Assembly: GCA_020831805.1 (NCBI GenBank)
Contig: JAFIFX010000008.1
Span: forward strand, 62,001 to 126,000
Direction of reading: 5' to 3'
Source of the DNA: Planctomycetota bacterium
Lineage (GTDB): Bacteria > Planctomycetota > Phycisphaerae > Phycisphaerales > UBA1924
DNA: 64,000 bases
Shown: positions 19,310 to 28,396 of the stretch, piece after piece
How positions within the stretch are numbered: position 1 is the first letter of the stretch
How the letters are laid out: each line of letters starts with the position of its first letter
Program-made: the position numbers and the translations under genes
Notes under the pieces: generated by a model
What the model was told of the DNA's origin: nothing
Seen by the model: only the letters and a program-made list of their open reading frames with translations
Databases searched by the model: none

Positions 19310-21430
19310 ATGCGCCACCACATCGGAATCGCGACGGTTGTCGCCGCCGCCGGGCTGACTTGCCCCGCGCTCGCCCAGGATTCGGTCAGCACCTTCCTTG
19401 GCGGCCTCCCCGGCGACGCCCTGAACCCCTGGAGCGAAGGTTGCGCGGCGTATGTCGTGGACCTGTCGCCGTTCGTCACCTCGATGGGCAACACCTTCGG
19501 CATCGCCCCGATCATCAAGGCCTCGAAGAGCAACTCGGGCTTCTTCAACTCGCAGGCCCCGGCCTCTTCCATCAGCCCCGACATCCGGACGAACACCACT
19601 TTCACCCGCACCTCCTATAGCTTCTGGCAGCAGGCCGGGGCGGGCGTTGGGCAGTTCAACAGTGCCCCCCAGTCGCTCTCGCCGTCCGGCCAGGCCAGCC
19701 GCTTCGCCGTCGCGATGACCGAGTTCGGCACGACCGACATCGGCGCCGGTTACAACGGCGTGATCGGCGCGGTCGTCAGCTACGATCCGAACAACCCCAA
19801 CCGCCTGTATGTGGATCGTCGGATGGCCGCGGTGAACCTCGCCAGCGAGTTCCAGGACATCCGCTCCTCCTCGCTCGGCGGCGTCTCGGTCGATGCGGAC
19901 GGCAATGTGTACTACCGGGCCGACGGCTTCCAGGCCGGCAATGGTCCCGATCCGCTGACCGGCAACAACATCTTCCGCACCCGCCTGCTCGACCGCGACT
20001 GCGGCACGGTGAACTTTATTTCCAACAGCGGCTCGGGCTTCAACGCCGCCGACCGGCTCGTGAACAACAGCACGACCACCCAGACGGTCCCGTCGCACAT
20101 CCCCGCTTCGGTGGCCGGCGGCAACGGCGTGCACGCCAACCCGGACTTCAACGGCCAGTATGTGTACGGCTCGATGCCCGGCATGTCGCTCTCGACTCCG
20201 AATCACCTTGATTTCAGCCCCGACCACCGCGGCAGCCTCGGCCAGACCAGCCACCTGGCCCTTGGTGACGGCGCCTACTCCTTCGCGATCAGCAGCCAGA
20301 ACCCGGTCAACACCGGGCTCTCCAATGTCATCAATGTGTTCTCGGTGGACGCGACCGGTGCGGTGGTGAGCAGCAAGGGCTTCATCCCGCCGCTGACCAT
20401 CACCGACAACGACAGCGGCTTCACGGTGAACTACTTCGACGACATCTACCAAGGCCGGCATCACCTCGGCGCCTCGGCCTTCAACGGCGGCGTGGGCACC
20501 GTGGCCATCGGCCGTGACCAGGCCGGACGGACACTGATCGCCAAGACCATCCAGGAACTGGGCACCAGCTCCTGGATCTCGTCGCAGATCGTCGTCGGCC
20601 GCTACTCCGACCCCAACGGCCCGGTCGAGTGGACCACCGCCGGGTACATCGACATCTTCAACCTCTTCTCCCAGAACGAAGGCAAGGCGATCTATGACGC
20701 CGACGGCAATGTGATCGGCAACCTCGCCCACATGGGCCAGGTCCCCACCGCCCCGCAGGGCCCGAGCATGTCCGCCCCGGCGATCGACTCTGTCGGCAAC
20801 ATCTGGTTCACCTCGCTGGCCGAGATCTACGGCATCGGGCCGGGCGGCAGCTCCGCCTTCCGCACCGCGCTGATCCGCGCCGTCTACAACCCGGACGATT
20901 TCAGCTACCGCCTTGAGCTCGTGCTCAATGTGTTCGATGTCTTCGAGGGCCTCAACTCCGATCGCAACTACAACATCAGCTTCCTGCCCACGACCAACGC
21001 CGCCGGCAACGGCCCCGCCAACAACTCGTTCTGGTCTTCCTATGTCTCGGACAGCGCCTGGAACAACATCTCGACCGACGGCCTCGACACCATGGACACC
21101 CGCACCAACGGCGGCGTGGTGCTGACCGCGACGATCATCTACGACATCGACGGAGACGACTTCTTCAACAACCCGACGGCCGGAAACTTCGATCCCAGCC
21201 GCCCGGCGGACGAGGCCTACATCGTGACCCTCTACATCGGCCACTATGACGAGCAGGACGACTGCATCGCCGACTTCAACAACGACGGCCAGGTCAACTT
21301 CTTCGATGTGTCGGCCTTCATCACCGCCTTCAACAACCAGGACCCCGCCGCGGACATCAACGGCGACGGCCTCTGGAACTTCTTCGATGTCTCGGCCTAC
21401 ATCACCCTGTTCAACGCCGGCTGCCCGTAA
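19310..21430 (+). CDS. Large secreted protein with GC-type dockerin tail
   Basis: This 706-residue protein starts at the ATG with GGAG 9 nt upstream. The signal peptide is MRHHIGIATVVAAAGLTCPALAQ. The roughly 620-residue body is rich in Asn, Ser and Gly with propeller-like strands (VGGVSVDADGNVYYRADGF-like, APAIDSVGNIWFTSLAEIYGI), and I cannot assign it to a named family. The C-terminus holds two EF-hand-like calcium loops, DFNNDGQVNFFD and DINGDGLWNFFD, and ends NAGCP. It is the best-formed GC-type dockerin of the three here. A strong terminator follows, so it is a monocistron. Confidence 0.8.
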   Translation: MRHHIGIATVVAAAGLTCPALAQDSVSTFLGGLPGDALNPWSEGCAAYVVDLSPFVTSMGNTFGIAPIIKASKSNSGFFNSQAPASSISPDIRTNTTFTRTSYSFWQQAGAGVGQFNSAPQSLSPSGQASRFAVAMTEFGTTDIGAGYNGVIGAVVSYDPNNPNRLYVDRRMAAVNLASEFQDIRSSSLGGVSVDADGNVYYRADGFQAGNGPDPLTGNNIFRTRLLDRDCGTVNFISNSGSGFNAADRLVNNSTTTQTVPSHIPASVAGGNGVHANPDFNGQYVYGSMPGMSLSTPNHLDFSPDHRGSLGQTSHLALGDGAYSFAISSQNPVNTGLSNVINVFSVDATGAVVSSKGFIPPLTITDNDSGFTVNYFDDIYQGRHHLGASAFNGGVGTVAIGRDQAGRTLIAKTIQELGTSSWISSQIVVGRYSDPNGPVEWTTAGYIDIFNLFSQNEGKAIYDADGNVIGNLAHMGQVPTAPQGPSMSAPAIDSVGNIWFTSLAEIYGIGPGGSSAFRTALIRAVYNPDDFSYRLELVLNVFDVFEGLNSDRNYNISFLPTTNAAGNGPANNSFWSSYVSDSAWNNISTDGLDTMDTRTNGGVVLTATIIYDIDGDDFFNNPTAGNFDPSRPADEAYIVTLYIGHYDEQDDCIADFNNDGQVNFFDVSAFITAFNNQDPAADINGDGLWNFFDVSAYITLFNAGCP

Positions 21431-21474
21431 GACCCGTCCGGCATGGGCCGTTCGGTACACACCGAGTCTTGAGA

Positions 21475-21506
21475 GTGCCCGCGTCCAACGACGCGGGCAC
21501 TTCTTT
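21475..21506 (+). terminator. Intrinsic terminator after the large GC-dockerin gene
   Basis: A perfect 11-bp stem GTGCCCGCGTC (21475-21485) / GACGCGGGCAC (21490-21500), loop CAAC, then TTCTTT. Confidence 0.85.
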
Positions 21507-21605
21507 GCCCGATAACCTGCCGCCGCGATCGCAACCGCCTGCCCAGCAATGCCTTAGGCGGTATGATACATCGAACTTGTTTTGCTGACCGCCCCGGAGT
21601 GCCGC

Positions 21606-22973
21606 ATGATTTTCCCCCGCCGCTTTCTGTTCGTTCTGGCCCTCATCGCCGCCACGACCGCCGCGCACGCGTGGGACCCCATCAACGGGGATTGGTCCAA
21701 GTCGCATGAGACGGACCTGCGGGTCATGACCTGGAACATTTTCAACGGGATCTGCAGCACGGCGGACAAGTCGGACACCGCCAATCAGTGGAACGCCCTG
21801 GTGCGGGTCGTCGCGGCCCTGCAGCCGGACATCCTGATCCTCCAGGAGGGCGGCGACAACACCGGGAACGGGACCGGCTCGGGCGTGGACTCCGTGGCGA
21901 ACCTGACGACCACGCTTGAGCTTTTCATCCGCGGCGGGAATGACCCGTTCCTCGGCGGGCAGGTCGGCAGCTATGTCCAGAAGTTCGTGCCGGATTATGA
22001 CCTGCCGCATATCTTCGTGAGCACGGTCACCGACGGCTTCAACCGAAATGTGATCCTGTCGCGGTACCCCTTCGCGAGCCTCAACGGCGGGCCCGCGACG
22101 ATCTCGAACTTCGTCATCCAGCAGGACGCCTACGCCCCCGGTGGCAACGGCGGCATCCGCGGCTTCCAGTTCGCCCAGATCGATTTGCCCGACGAGGTCT
22201 ATGAAGGCGACATCGTCATCGGCAACGCCCACCTGCGATGCTGCGGCGGGACGAGCAATGTGCAGGAGCGCCTGCAGGCCGCGCAGAACACGGCCTACTT
22301 CATCCACCACTATTTCAACGGCGCCGGCACCGGCGTGTCCGATCCGAACAACAAGGTGCTCTTCCCGGCCTCTGGCGAGGTGCTCGGCCCGAACACGCCC
22401 GTGATCTGGGGCGGTGACCTTAATCAGAACCCCACGCCCGGCGGCCTGCGGGGGCCGGCGGAATGGATGACCCAGGCCCAGTTCCCCGGCGGCGGGGACG
22501 GGACCGATCGTGACGGGAGCGACTCGGCCTTCGACACCGCCGCGCACCCGATTTCCGGCGACACGACCACCCAGGGCAGCAGCTCGAAGCTGGACTACCT
22601 CTGCTGGCAGGACTCCATCGCCGAGGCCCGGCGGACCTTCATCTTCCGGTCCCTCGGCACGGGCGTGACCCTCGGGACGCTGCCCTTCCCGGTCAACGAG
22701 TACCCGAACACGCCCTTCGCCGTGTCCCCGGCCGCGTCGGACCACCGCCCGGTGATCGCCGACTTCATCCTGCCCCTGGCGGATACCACCGGGCCGGGTT
22801 GCTCGCCCGCCGATCTGGCCGAGCCGTTCGGGGTGCTCAACTTCTTCGATCTGGCGGCGTACCTGGAGTTGTACAACGCGGGCGACCTGGCCGCGGACTT
22901 CACCGGGGACGGCGAACTGAACTTCTTCGACCTGGCGGCGTATCTGGACATCTTCAACCAAGGCTGCCCCTGA
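21606..22973 (+). CDS. Secreted EEP-family hydrolase with GC-type dockerin tail
   Basis: This 455-residue protein has signal peptide MIFPRRFLFVLALIAATTAAHA. The endonuclease/exonuclease/phosphatase domain shows LRVMTWNIFNG, the metal-ligand Glu in ILILQEGG, IVIGNAHLRCCG, the GGDLNQNP Asp-Asn pair and AASDHRPVIADF. It is followed by CSPADLAEPFGVLNFFDLAAYLELYN and a second EF-hand-like repeat (DFTGDGELNFFD) ending NQGCP. An extracellular nuclease or phosphodiesterase tethered through its C-terminal anchor is inferred. The linker and tail are very similar to the gene at 1621-2631. GGAG precedes the ATG. Confidence 0.85.
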   Translation: MIFPRRFLFVLALIAATTAAHAWDPINGDWSKSHETDLRVMTWNIFNGICSTADKSDTANQWNALVRVVAALQPDILILQEGGDNTGNGTGSGVDSVANLTTTLELFIRGGNDPFLGGQVGSYVQKFVPDYDLPHIFVSTVTDGFNRNVILSRYPFASLNGGPATISNFVIQQDAYAPGGNGGIRGFQFAQIDLPDEVYEGDIVIGNAHLRCCGGTSNVQERLQAAQNTAYFIHHYFNGAGTGVSDPNNKVLFPASGEVLGPNTPVIWGGDLNQNPTPGGLRGPAEWMTQAQFPGGGDGTDRDGSDSAFDTAAHPISGDTTTQGSSSKLDYLCWQDSIAEARRTFIFRSLGTGVTLGTLPFPVNEYPNTPFAVSPAASDHRPVIADFILPLADTTGPGCSPADLAEPFGVLNFFDLAAYLELYNAGDLAADFTGDGELNFFDLAAYLDIFNQGCP

Positions 22974-22983
22974 TCTGCGCCGG

Positions 22984-23484
22984 TCAGCCCTGCCCGGTCT
23001 CCTCGCGGAGGTGGCGGACCTCCTGGATCGCCGCGTCGAGCTGGCGCTTCATCGCCCGGACCCGCAACAGCGACCGGACACGGGTGACCAGCTCCAGCTT
23101 GTTGACGGGCTTGGTCAGAAAATCGTCCGCGCCGGCGTCCACGGCCCGCTCGACATCGCCTACCTCATTGAGGGCGGTCACCATGATGATCGGGATGTCG
23201 CGGGTCGCCGGATCACGCTTGACTCGTTCGCAGACTTGGTAGCCGCTGATCCGCGGCATCATGATGTCGAGCAGGATGATGTCGGGCGGCTCGGCCGCAA
23301 TGGAATCGAGCGCTTCGCCGCCGTCGCGGGCGACGCGGATCGGCCCGCCGATCTCATCCAGATAGGCCTGGATCAGTTCGAGGTTGTGCTCGTTGTCATC
23401 GACGACGAGAATCCCGGCGTGCTCGACCGGTGCGTCGGTCCGGCCAGCGGAATCGGGGCTGGCTTGCTGCGAGGGGTCGGGCAT
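22984..23484 (-). CDS. Receiver-only response regulator with C-terminal helix
   Basis: This 166-residue protein has a short N-terminal tail, then a complete receiver domain: acidic pair Asp-29/Asp-30 (ILVVDDNEHN), phospho-acceptor Asp-73 (IILLDIMMPRISGY), Thr-103 (IIMVTALN) and Lys-125 (DDFLTKPVNK). It ends in a helix (AMKRQLDAAIQEVRHLREE) of the PleD/DivK-like 'cyclic-di-GMP regulator' type but with no output domain. No histidine kinase is adjacent, so the partner is unknown. GGAG lies 6 nt before the ATG. It is convergent with the GC-dockerin gene (10-nt gap). Confidence 0.85.
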   Translation of the reverse strand: MPDPSQQASPDSAGRTDAPVEHAGILVVDDNEHNLELIQAYLDEIGGPIRVARDGGEALDSIAAEPPDIILLDIMMPRISGYQVCERVKRDPATRDIPIIMVTALNEVGDVERAVDAGADDFLTKPVNKLELVTRVRSLLRVRAMKRQLDAAIQEVRHLREETGQG

Positions 23485-23547
23485 GGCGGCTCCGTATCTG
23501 CGATGATGATGGCAGGCCGGCTCGCCGTGACGCTCACGCCGACCCCG

Positions 23548-24036
23548 ATGCCTAATCTTTGCCTGCCCGCACCTTCGGACCACCCGCGATGGTGGCGTGG
23601 TCCGAAAACCGGCGGGCGGGACGATGGGAGCGACGACTTGGGCGCCTGGCAGGACCGTTTCCAGACACCCACCGCCGAGATGCTCATGGCGGAGCTGCCG
23701 GCTGACGCCGCCGTGGTGCTCCGTGAAGCCATCCGACGCATCGGGGGACGCCCCAAGCCGGTCTGGATTGATTCCTGGAACTGGACGCTGGGGCTCCAGC
23801 CCGCGGCGGGCCCCGCGTATCTGATTCCAGACCCCCAGTGCCCCCGGCTGGCGGCCAGGATCCCCAAGGCGCGATTTGCGAGCTTCCTCAGGCATCGGGA
23901 GAACTCGAAAACGCTCAAAAGCGCCCTGCTCGCCGCGGGGAGCGTCGGCGAGGTCGTCTGGACGGAATGGGCCCTGACGGACGAAGAAACCCTCGGGACG
24001 GTTCTCGCGGCCGTCCTCGAAGCTGAAACCCCCTGA
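23548..24036 (+). CDS. Hypothetical protein of about 160 residues
   Basis: I do not recognise this protein. The conserved-looking part starts at LGAWQDRFQTPTAEMLMAEL and continues with VWIDSWNWTLGLQPAAGPAYLIPDPQCPRLA, then ASFLRHRENSKTLKSALLAA. It is a mixed alpha/beta protein with no signal peptide, membrane helix or metal motif. The start is uncertain: in-frame ATGs at 23503, 23506, 23509 and 23548 all lack a ribosome site. The last leaves a usable gap for the divergent response-regulator gene. It ends 67 nt before dacB and may be co-transcribed with it. Confidence 0.5.
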   Translation: MPNLCLPAPSDHPRWWRGPKTGGRDDGSDDLGAWQDRFQTPTAEMLMAELPADAAVVLREAIRRIGGRPKPVWIDSWNWTLGLQPAAGPAYLIPDPQCPRLAARIPKARFASFLRHRENSKTLKSALLAAGSVGEVVWTEWALTDEETLGTVLAAVLEAETP

Positions 24037-24103
24037 TTGTGCGTCGCGGATGGAGGCCGAGCCCCCGTCCTGCCGATGCTCACCCGGCAACGGGAGGATG
24101 CGC

Positions 24104-25609
24104 ATGAGACACGGATACGGGCTGGCTGGCGTTGTGCTGGGTCTGTGGCTGGCAACGGCCACCGCCATCGCCGGACCGCTGGACAGCCGCATCGCGTCGC
24201 TGATCGGCCGGACCGACCTGGGCAATGCCACCGTGGCCGTCCACGCGATTGATCTGGACACGGGGGCCGAGATCGCCGCCTACAACCCGGACCTGGGATC
24301 GATCCCGGCATCGAACATGAAGCTGCTGACCGCCGGCGCGGCCCTGGCCGTGCTGGGCCCGGACTTCGCGTTCCGGACCGAGATCCTGCTCGACCGGTCG
24401 GTCAGCCCGCCTCGGCTGATCGTCGTGGGATCGGGCGATCCGGCCTTGGGCGATCCGGTGCTGCTCGAGCGGGAGGAAGTCGGCCTGTCCGTCGACCGGC
24501 TGTTCGATCAGATCGCCACGGCCCTCAAGGCGCAGGGCGTCGAGCGGGTTTCCGAGATCGTCATCGATGACCGGGTCTTCGACCGCGACTTCGTTCACCC
24601 GACCTGGCCCACGGACCAGCTCAACCGCTGGTACTGCGCCGAACTCGGTGGGCTGAACTTCCACCGCAATGTCGTCACCGTCTACACCGAGCCCACGACC
24701 GACAACGGCTCGCCCCTGACCACCCTGGTGCCGGACGCCCCGTGGATCGAACTGGCCAACCGGGCCCGCACGGACCGCTCCGGATCGAACACCGCGTGGG
24801 TCTCGCGTCCCCAGCCGTCCGACTCGATGACCCTCCTCGGGCGGATCCGCACGAGGACGGAGATCCAGGTCGCGGTCCACAACCCGCCGATGTACGCGGG
24901 CAGGATCGTCGCCAACGAGCTGTCCCGGCGCGGGATCAAGGCCCCGGACCGATGGGCGCACGACCATGTGCGGCTGGCCAATGAGCTCGAGGTCTTCGAT
25001 CAGGCCAAGCCCGTCATCGTGATCACCACCCCACTGTCGGACATCCTCCGCCGGATCAACACCGACTCGCACAACCTCTACGCCGAATGCGTCCTCAAGC
25101 GGATAGGCCACCAGATCACCGGGGAGCCGGGGTCATGGGCCAACGGCGGCGCGGTCGTGCGGATGGTCCTCTCCGACGCGCTCGGGCACGAGCGGGCCGA
25201 GTCGACCAACATCGCCGACGGCTCGGGCATGTCCCGGGGCAACCTCGTCCGCCCGTCCACGCTGACGGCGTGGATGCGATGGCTCTCGCGGGACCAGGCC
25301 CGCTGGGACGCGTTCCTCGCGTCGCTGCCGGCCCCGGGCGAGGGGACGCTGCGGTCCCGCTTCGGCTCCGTGGACCTGTCCACCGAGGTCGTCGCCAAGA
25401 GCGGGTACATCCGCGGCGTCTACGCACTCTCCGGCATCATCACCGACCCCGACTCGGGCCGACGCGTGGCGTTCAGCATCCTGCTCAACGAGGTGCCCGC
25501 CGGCGTCCAGTCCCGCAACGCCAGACCCCTGCACGAGCAGATCGTCTCCGAGATCGACCGCTGGATGGTCCCCAACCGAGCCGCCCGCCCGGCCAACCTC
25601 GGCGGCTGA
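24104..25609 (+). CDS. dacB: D-alanyl-D-alanine carboxypeptidase/endopeptidase (PBP4 type)
   Basis: This 501-residue exported penicillin-binding protein trims or cleaves peptidoglycan peptides. A signal peptide (GVVLGLWLATATAIAG) precedes the catalytic domain. The three active-site motifs are intact: SxxK at Ser-70/Lys-73 (IPASNMKLLT), SxN at Ser-322/Asn-324 (TDSHNLYAE) and KTG-like KSG at 432-434 (VAKSGYIRG). The long insert between the first two motifs is typical of DacB/class C PBPs. The start was chosen by the GGGAGG 6 nt upstream. Its presence supports a peptidoglycan wall. It converges with the UbiD gene with 2 nt between stops. Confidence 0.92.
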   Translation: MRHGYGLAGVVLGLWLATATAIAGPLDSRIASLIGRTDLGNATVAVHAIDLDTGAEIAAYNPDLGSIPASNMKLLTAGAALAVLGPDFAFRTEILLDRSVSPPRLIVVGSGDPALGDPVLLEREEVGLSVDRLFDQIATALKAQGVERVSEIVIDDRVFDRDFVHPTWPTDQLNRWYCAELGGLNFHRNVVTVYTEPTTDNGSPLTTLVPDAPWIELANRARTDRSGSNTAWVSRPQPSDSMTLLGRIRTRTEIQVAVHNPPMYAGRIVANELSRRGIKAPDRWAHDHVRLANELEVFDQAKPVIVITTPLSDILRRINTDSHNLYAECVLKRIGHQITGEPGSWANGGAVVRMVLSDALGHERAESTNIADGSGMSRGNLVRPSTLTAWMRWLSRDQARWDAFLASLPAPGEGTLRSRFGSVDLSTEVVAKSGYIRGVYALSGIITDPDSGRRVAFSILLNEVPAGVQSRNARPLHEQIVSEIDRWMVPNRAARPANLGG

Positions 25610-25611
25610 TC

Positions 25612-27717
25612 TCAGCGAGCCAGCGCCACGGTCGGCAGCACCGGCGGCCACGCCCGCACCGCCTGACCGTTGCGGGCATCGCCCTTGGTCTTGGGCGTGG
25701 CGTCGAAGCCGACGCGGTCCGGCCCGGACATCGGCCGATCTGTTGGTCCGGATCTGGGTGGCCACAGAATCCAATCCGGCCGCTTCGTCCAGAAGGTGTC
25801 GCGACCCGCATCAGTGTTGGCGACCCAGTGGAACAACGCCGTGTGGTGATCGTGTATGTCAACATCCCGACCGAGTATCACAACAAACGGTAGTGATACG
25901 GCTTCGGTGAAGTACTCGTCGAGAATTTTGCCGCCAAGCCCCTCTCGATCGGGCTCGTCCCGCCCACGGTCGGCACGAATGAACATCCATCCGGGTGCGG
26001 CCTCGTGAGCCGCAGCGTCGAGCACGCCCGGAATGGTCTTTGCCCACGCGACCGCCTGCGCACGCTCCGCTCCCGTCGGCAACTCACGCGGCGGAGAGAT
26101 CTCAGCCCCGTCGATGTCCTCCCCCGCCACCTTCCGCGTCGCGTCGAAGCCAATCTTCATCCCCGACGCCAGCCTGGGCGCCGCGTGGTCGAGGATGTCC
26201 AGCGCCCCGTGCACCTGCTCGATGTCCCGCGAGGGTACGCAGTGCCGGCACACCGCCGCCAGCACCGCCGTCAGGTCGTGACAGTCCACGTCCTCGTCCA
26301 CCACGATCACCGTCTTGGTCCATGCCATCTGCCCCGCGCCCCATACGGCGTGCATCACCTTGCGGGCGTGCAGCGGGTAGTGCTTGCGGATCTGGATGAT
26401 CGCGCAGTTGTGAAACGCCCCGAACATCGGCAGGTCGTAGTCGACGATGTCCGGGATCAGCGTCTTGAGCAGCGGGAGCATGATCCGCTCGGTCGCCTTG
26501 CCGAGGTAGTAGTCCTCCTGCGGCGGCAGCCCGACGATGGTCGTTGGATACACCGCGTCCCGCTTGTGCGTGACCGCGCTGACCTCCGTGATCGGGTACC
26601 GGTCCGGCATCGAGTAGAACCCGGTGTGGTCCCCGAACGGGCCTTCGAACACCGCCCCTTCGCCGAGCGGCCCCGCGTCCGCGTCCCGAGGCTCCCAGCC
26701 TGGGTACCCCGCGTCCGTCCGCACCCAGCCCTCGATCACGATCTCGGCGTCCGCCGGCACCCACAGCGGCACGGTCTTCGCCCGGCACAGGCGGATGCCC
26801 TCGCCGTGGAGGAACCCCGCCATCAGCAGTTCGCTGATGCCCGGCGGCAGCGGGCAGGTGGCCGCGTAGGGCATCACGCTCGGCCCGCCCAGCGCGATCG
26901 CCACCGGCATGGGCTCGCCAAGTTTCTTCCAGCTCCGCCAGTGGCTCGCGCCGTCGTGGTGCATGTGCCAGTGCATCGCCAAACGGTTCTTGCCGAGCAA
27001 CTGGACGCGGTACATGCCGATGTTGTGCGATTTTGCTATACGGTGGGGCTTCGGGTCGTCCCGGTCGTCCGCGTGGATCGTGTGGATGCCAGCCAGCGTG
27101 ATGTAGCGGCCGCGGAACTCGGCCTCCCAGCGGGCCGGATCGATGTCCGGGTGGCCCAGGCCCGGGATGCCGTCGTTGATCCCTCCGGGGTACCCCACGG
27201 CCTCAAAATCGCCGTCGTGCTCCCAGCAGCGGAGCATCCCCAGCCGGGTCAGGTCGACCGCGTCACCGGTCTTGATCACTTCCTGGCACGCCCCAGCCCC
27301 CTTGACCCGCTTCGGCCCGATCTTCAAGAGCGGCAGGAACTGCTTCCCCTTGGCGATCGCCTCCCCCAGCGAACGCGGCGGCTCCGGCTTGACCAGCTCC
27401 CCGATCGTCCGCCCGATGTCGTCGAACGCCCTGCCCCCAAACGCCATCTCCATCCGCCGGTACGACCCGTACGCGTTGATCAGCACCGGGAAGTCCGATC
27501 CCGGCACCTGTTCGAACAGCAGCGCCGGACCGCCGAAGCCGTGAAACTCCGGGTCGTTCCGCCGCGAGGCGTCGGAACCGAGATTCGGCGCCTTCGATTT
27601 ACTCGCGATATCGGCCCGTTTCGCGATCTCCAGCACCGGCGAAACCGGCTCTTGCACGCGCACAAGCTCGCCCGCGGATTCCAGGGCGGCGACGAAGGAG
27701 GAAAGATCGGGATACAT
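25612..27717 (-). CDS. UbiD-family (de)carboxylase
   Basis: This 701-residue protein of the prenylated-FMN-dependent UbiD family has YGSYRRMEMAFG, GMYRVQLLGKNRLAMHWHMH, FEGPFGDHTGFYS, TTIVGLPPQEDYYLGKATE and VIVVDEDVDCHDLTAVL, covering the nucleotide-binding and catalytic Arg-Glu regions. Family members decarboxylate aromatic or alpha,beta-unsaturated acids such as polyprenyl-hydroxybenzoate or menaquinone precursors. It is longer than Escherichia coli UbiD (about 500) because of an extra C-terminal region of about 150 residues after the conserved core. No ubiX flavin prenyltransferase is adjacent. Its ATG is only 1 nt from a possible divergent GTG, so its promoter must lie inside the neighbouring gene. 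Confidence 0.85.
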   Translation of the reverse strand: MYPDLSSFVAALESAGELVRVQEPVSPVLEIAKRADIASKSKAPNLGSDASRRNDPEFHGFGGPALLFEQVPGSDFPVLINAYGSYRRMEMAFGGRAFDDIGRTIGELVKPEPPRSLGEAIAKGKQFLPLLKIGPKRVKGAGACQEVIKTGDAVDLTRLGMLRCWEHDGDFEAVGYPGGINDGIPGLGHPDIDPARWEAEFRGRYITLAGIHTIHADDRDDPKPHRIAKSHNIGMYRVQLLGKNRLAMHWHMHHDGASHWRSWKKLGEPMPVAIALGGPSVMPYAATCPLPPGISELLMAGFLHGEGIRLCRAKTVPLWVPADAEIVIEGWVRTDAGYPGWEPRDADAGPLGEGAVFEGPFGDHTGFYSMPDRYPITEVSAVTHKRDAVYPTTIVGLPPQEDYYLGKATERIMLPLLKTLIPDIVDYDLPMFGAFHNCAIIQIRKHYPLHARKVMHAVWGAGQMAWTKTVIVVDEDVDCHDLTAVLAAVCRHCVPSRDIEQVHGALDILDHAAPRLASGMKIGFDATRKVAGEDIDGAEISPPRELPTGAERAQAVAWAKTIPGVLDAAAHEAAPGWMFIRADRGRDEPDREGLGGKILDEYFTEAVSLPFVVILGRDVDIHDHHTALFHWVANTDAGRDTFWTKRPDWILWPPRSGPTDRPMSGPDRVGFDATPKTKGDARNGQAVRAWPPVLPTVALAR

Positions 27718-27730
27718 TGTGTCTCAGGAT

Positions 27731-28396
27731 ATGGCCAAACCCGAACCCATCCCGCCCGCCGCCCCCGCACACGAGGCCGCCGAACGACGCGACTGGGTCG
27801 CCTATTTCGACCGCATGGAGGGCAAGCCCCCGCGGCCGACGCTCATCCGCGCCATGGACAGGTTCGGGCCCCTTGAGCTTTCCGATGCCGCCCAGCCGCC
27901 CCTTGCCATCGATCTCGGCTGCGGCTCCGGTCAGGACCTGGTCCCCCTGCTCGAACGCGGCTGGCGCGTCTGGGCCAGCGACGCCCACCCCGAGGGCCTC
28001 GCCCGCCTGCGGGCCCGGCCCGCCTGCGCCGCCGCCATCGCAGACGGGCGTCTGACCGTGGTCCAAGCCGACTTCGAGACCGTCGAGATCCCGCCCGCCA
28101 GGCTCGTCAACGCCAGCTTCGCCCTGCCCTTCTGCCCGCCGGTCCACTTCCCGGCCCTCTGGGCGAGGATCGACGCCGCCGTGCCGCCGGGGGGGCGGTT
28201 TTCCGGCCAGTTCTTCGGCGACCGCGACGACTGGGCCATCCTCGAAGACCGGACCCACCTGACCCGGGCTGAAACCCTGGCCCTGTTCGACCAATACATC
28301 CTCGAACACTTCGAGGAAGAAGATCGTCCCTCCACCCACGCCGGCGAGCACCACAAGCACTGGCATGTCTTCCACATTGTCGCGAGGAAACGATGA
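27731..28396 (+). CDS. Class I SAM-dependent methyltransferase
   Basis: This 221-residue cytoplasmic protein has SAM-binding motif I LAIDLGCGSGQDLVPLLERG, motif II-like DAHPEGLARL, and a TVVQADFETVEIP segment. The HYHHK-like tail EHHKHWHVFHIVARKR suits a Tellurite-resistance/TehB-like or small-molecule methyltransferase. The start is uncertain: an in-frame GTG at 27719 also exists, and AGGA lies only 1 nt before the ATG. The stop overlaps the next ATG (ATGA), giving translational coupling to the ABC transporter. A link between a methylated compound and its export is inferred from this coupling. Confidence 0.8.
   Translation: MAKPEPIPPAAPAHEAAERRDWVAYFDRMEGKPPRPTLIRAMDRFGPLELSDAAQPPLAIDLGCGSGQDLVPLLERGWRVWASDAHPEGLARLRARPACAAAIADGRLTVVQADFETVEIPPARLVNASFALPFCPPVHFPALWARIDAAVPPGGRFSGQFFGDRDDWAILEDRTHLTRAETLALFDQYILEHFEEEDRPSTHAGEHHKHWHVFHIVARKR

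Noticed and set aside
19274-21460. A 728-codon minus-strand open frame opposite the large GC-dockerin gene
   Set aside because: The translation is Val/Asp/Gly-rich with no motif, while the plus strand has a signal peptide, calcium loops and terminator.
26005-27876. A 623-codon plus-strand open frame opposite the UbiD gene
   Set aside because: It is Arg/His/Pro-rich antisense translation. The minus-strand frame carries the complete set of UbiD motifs.
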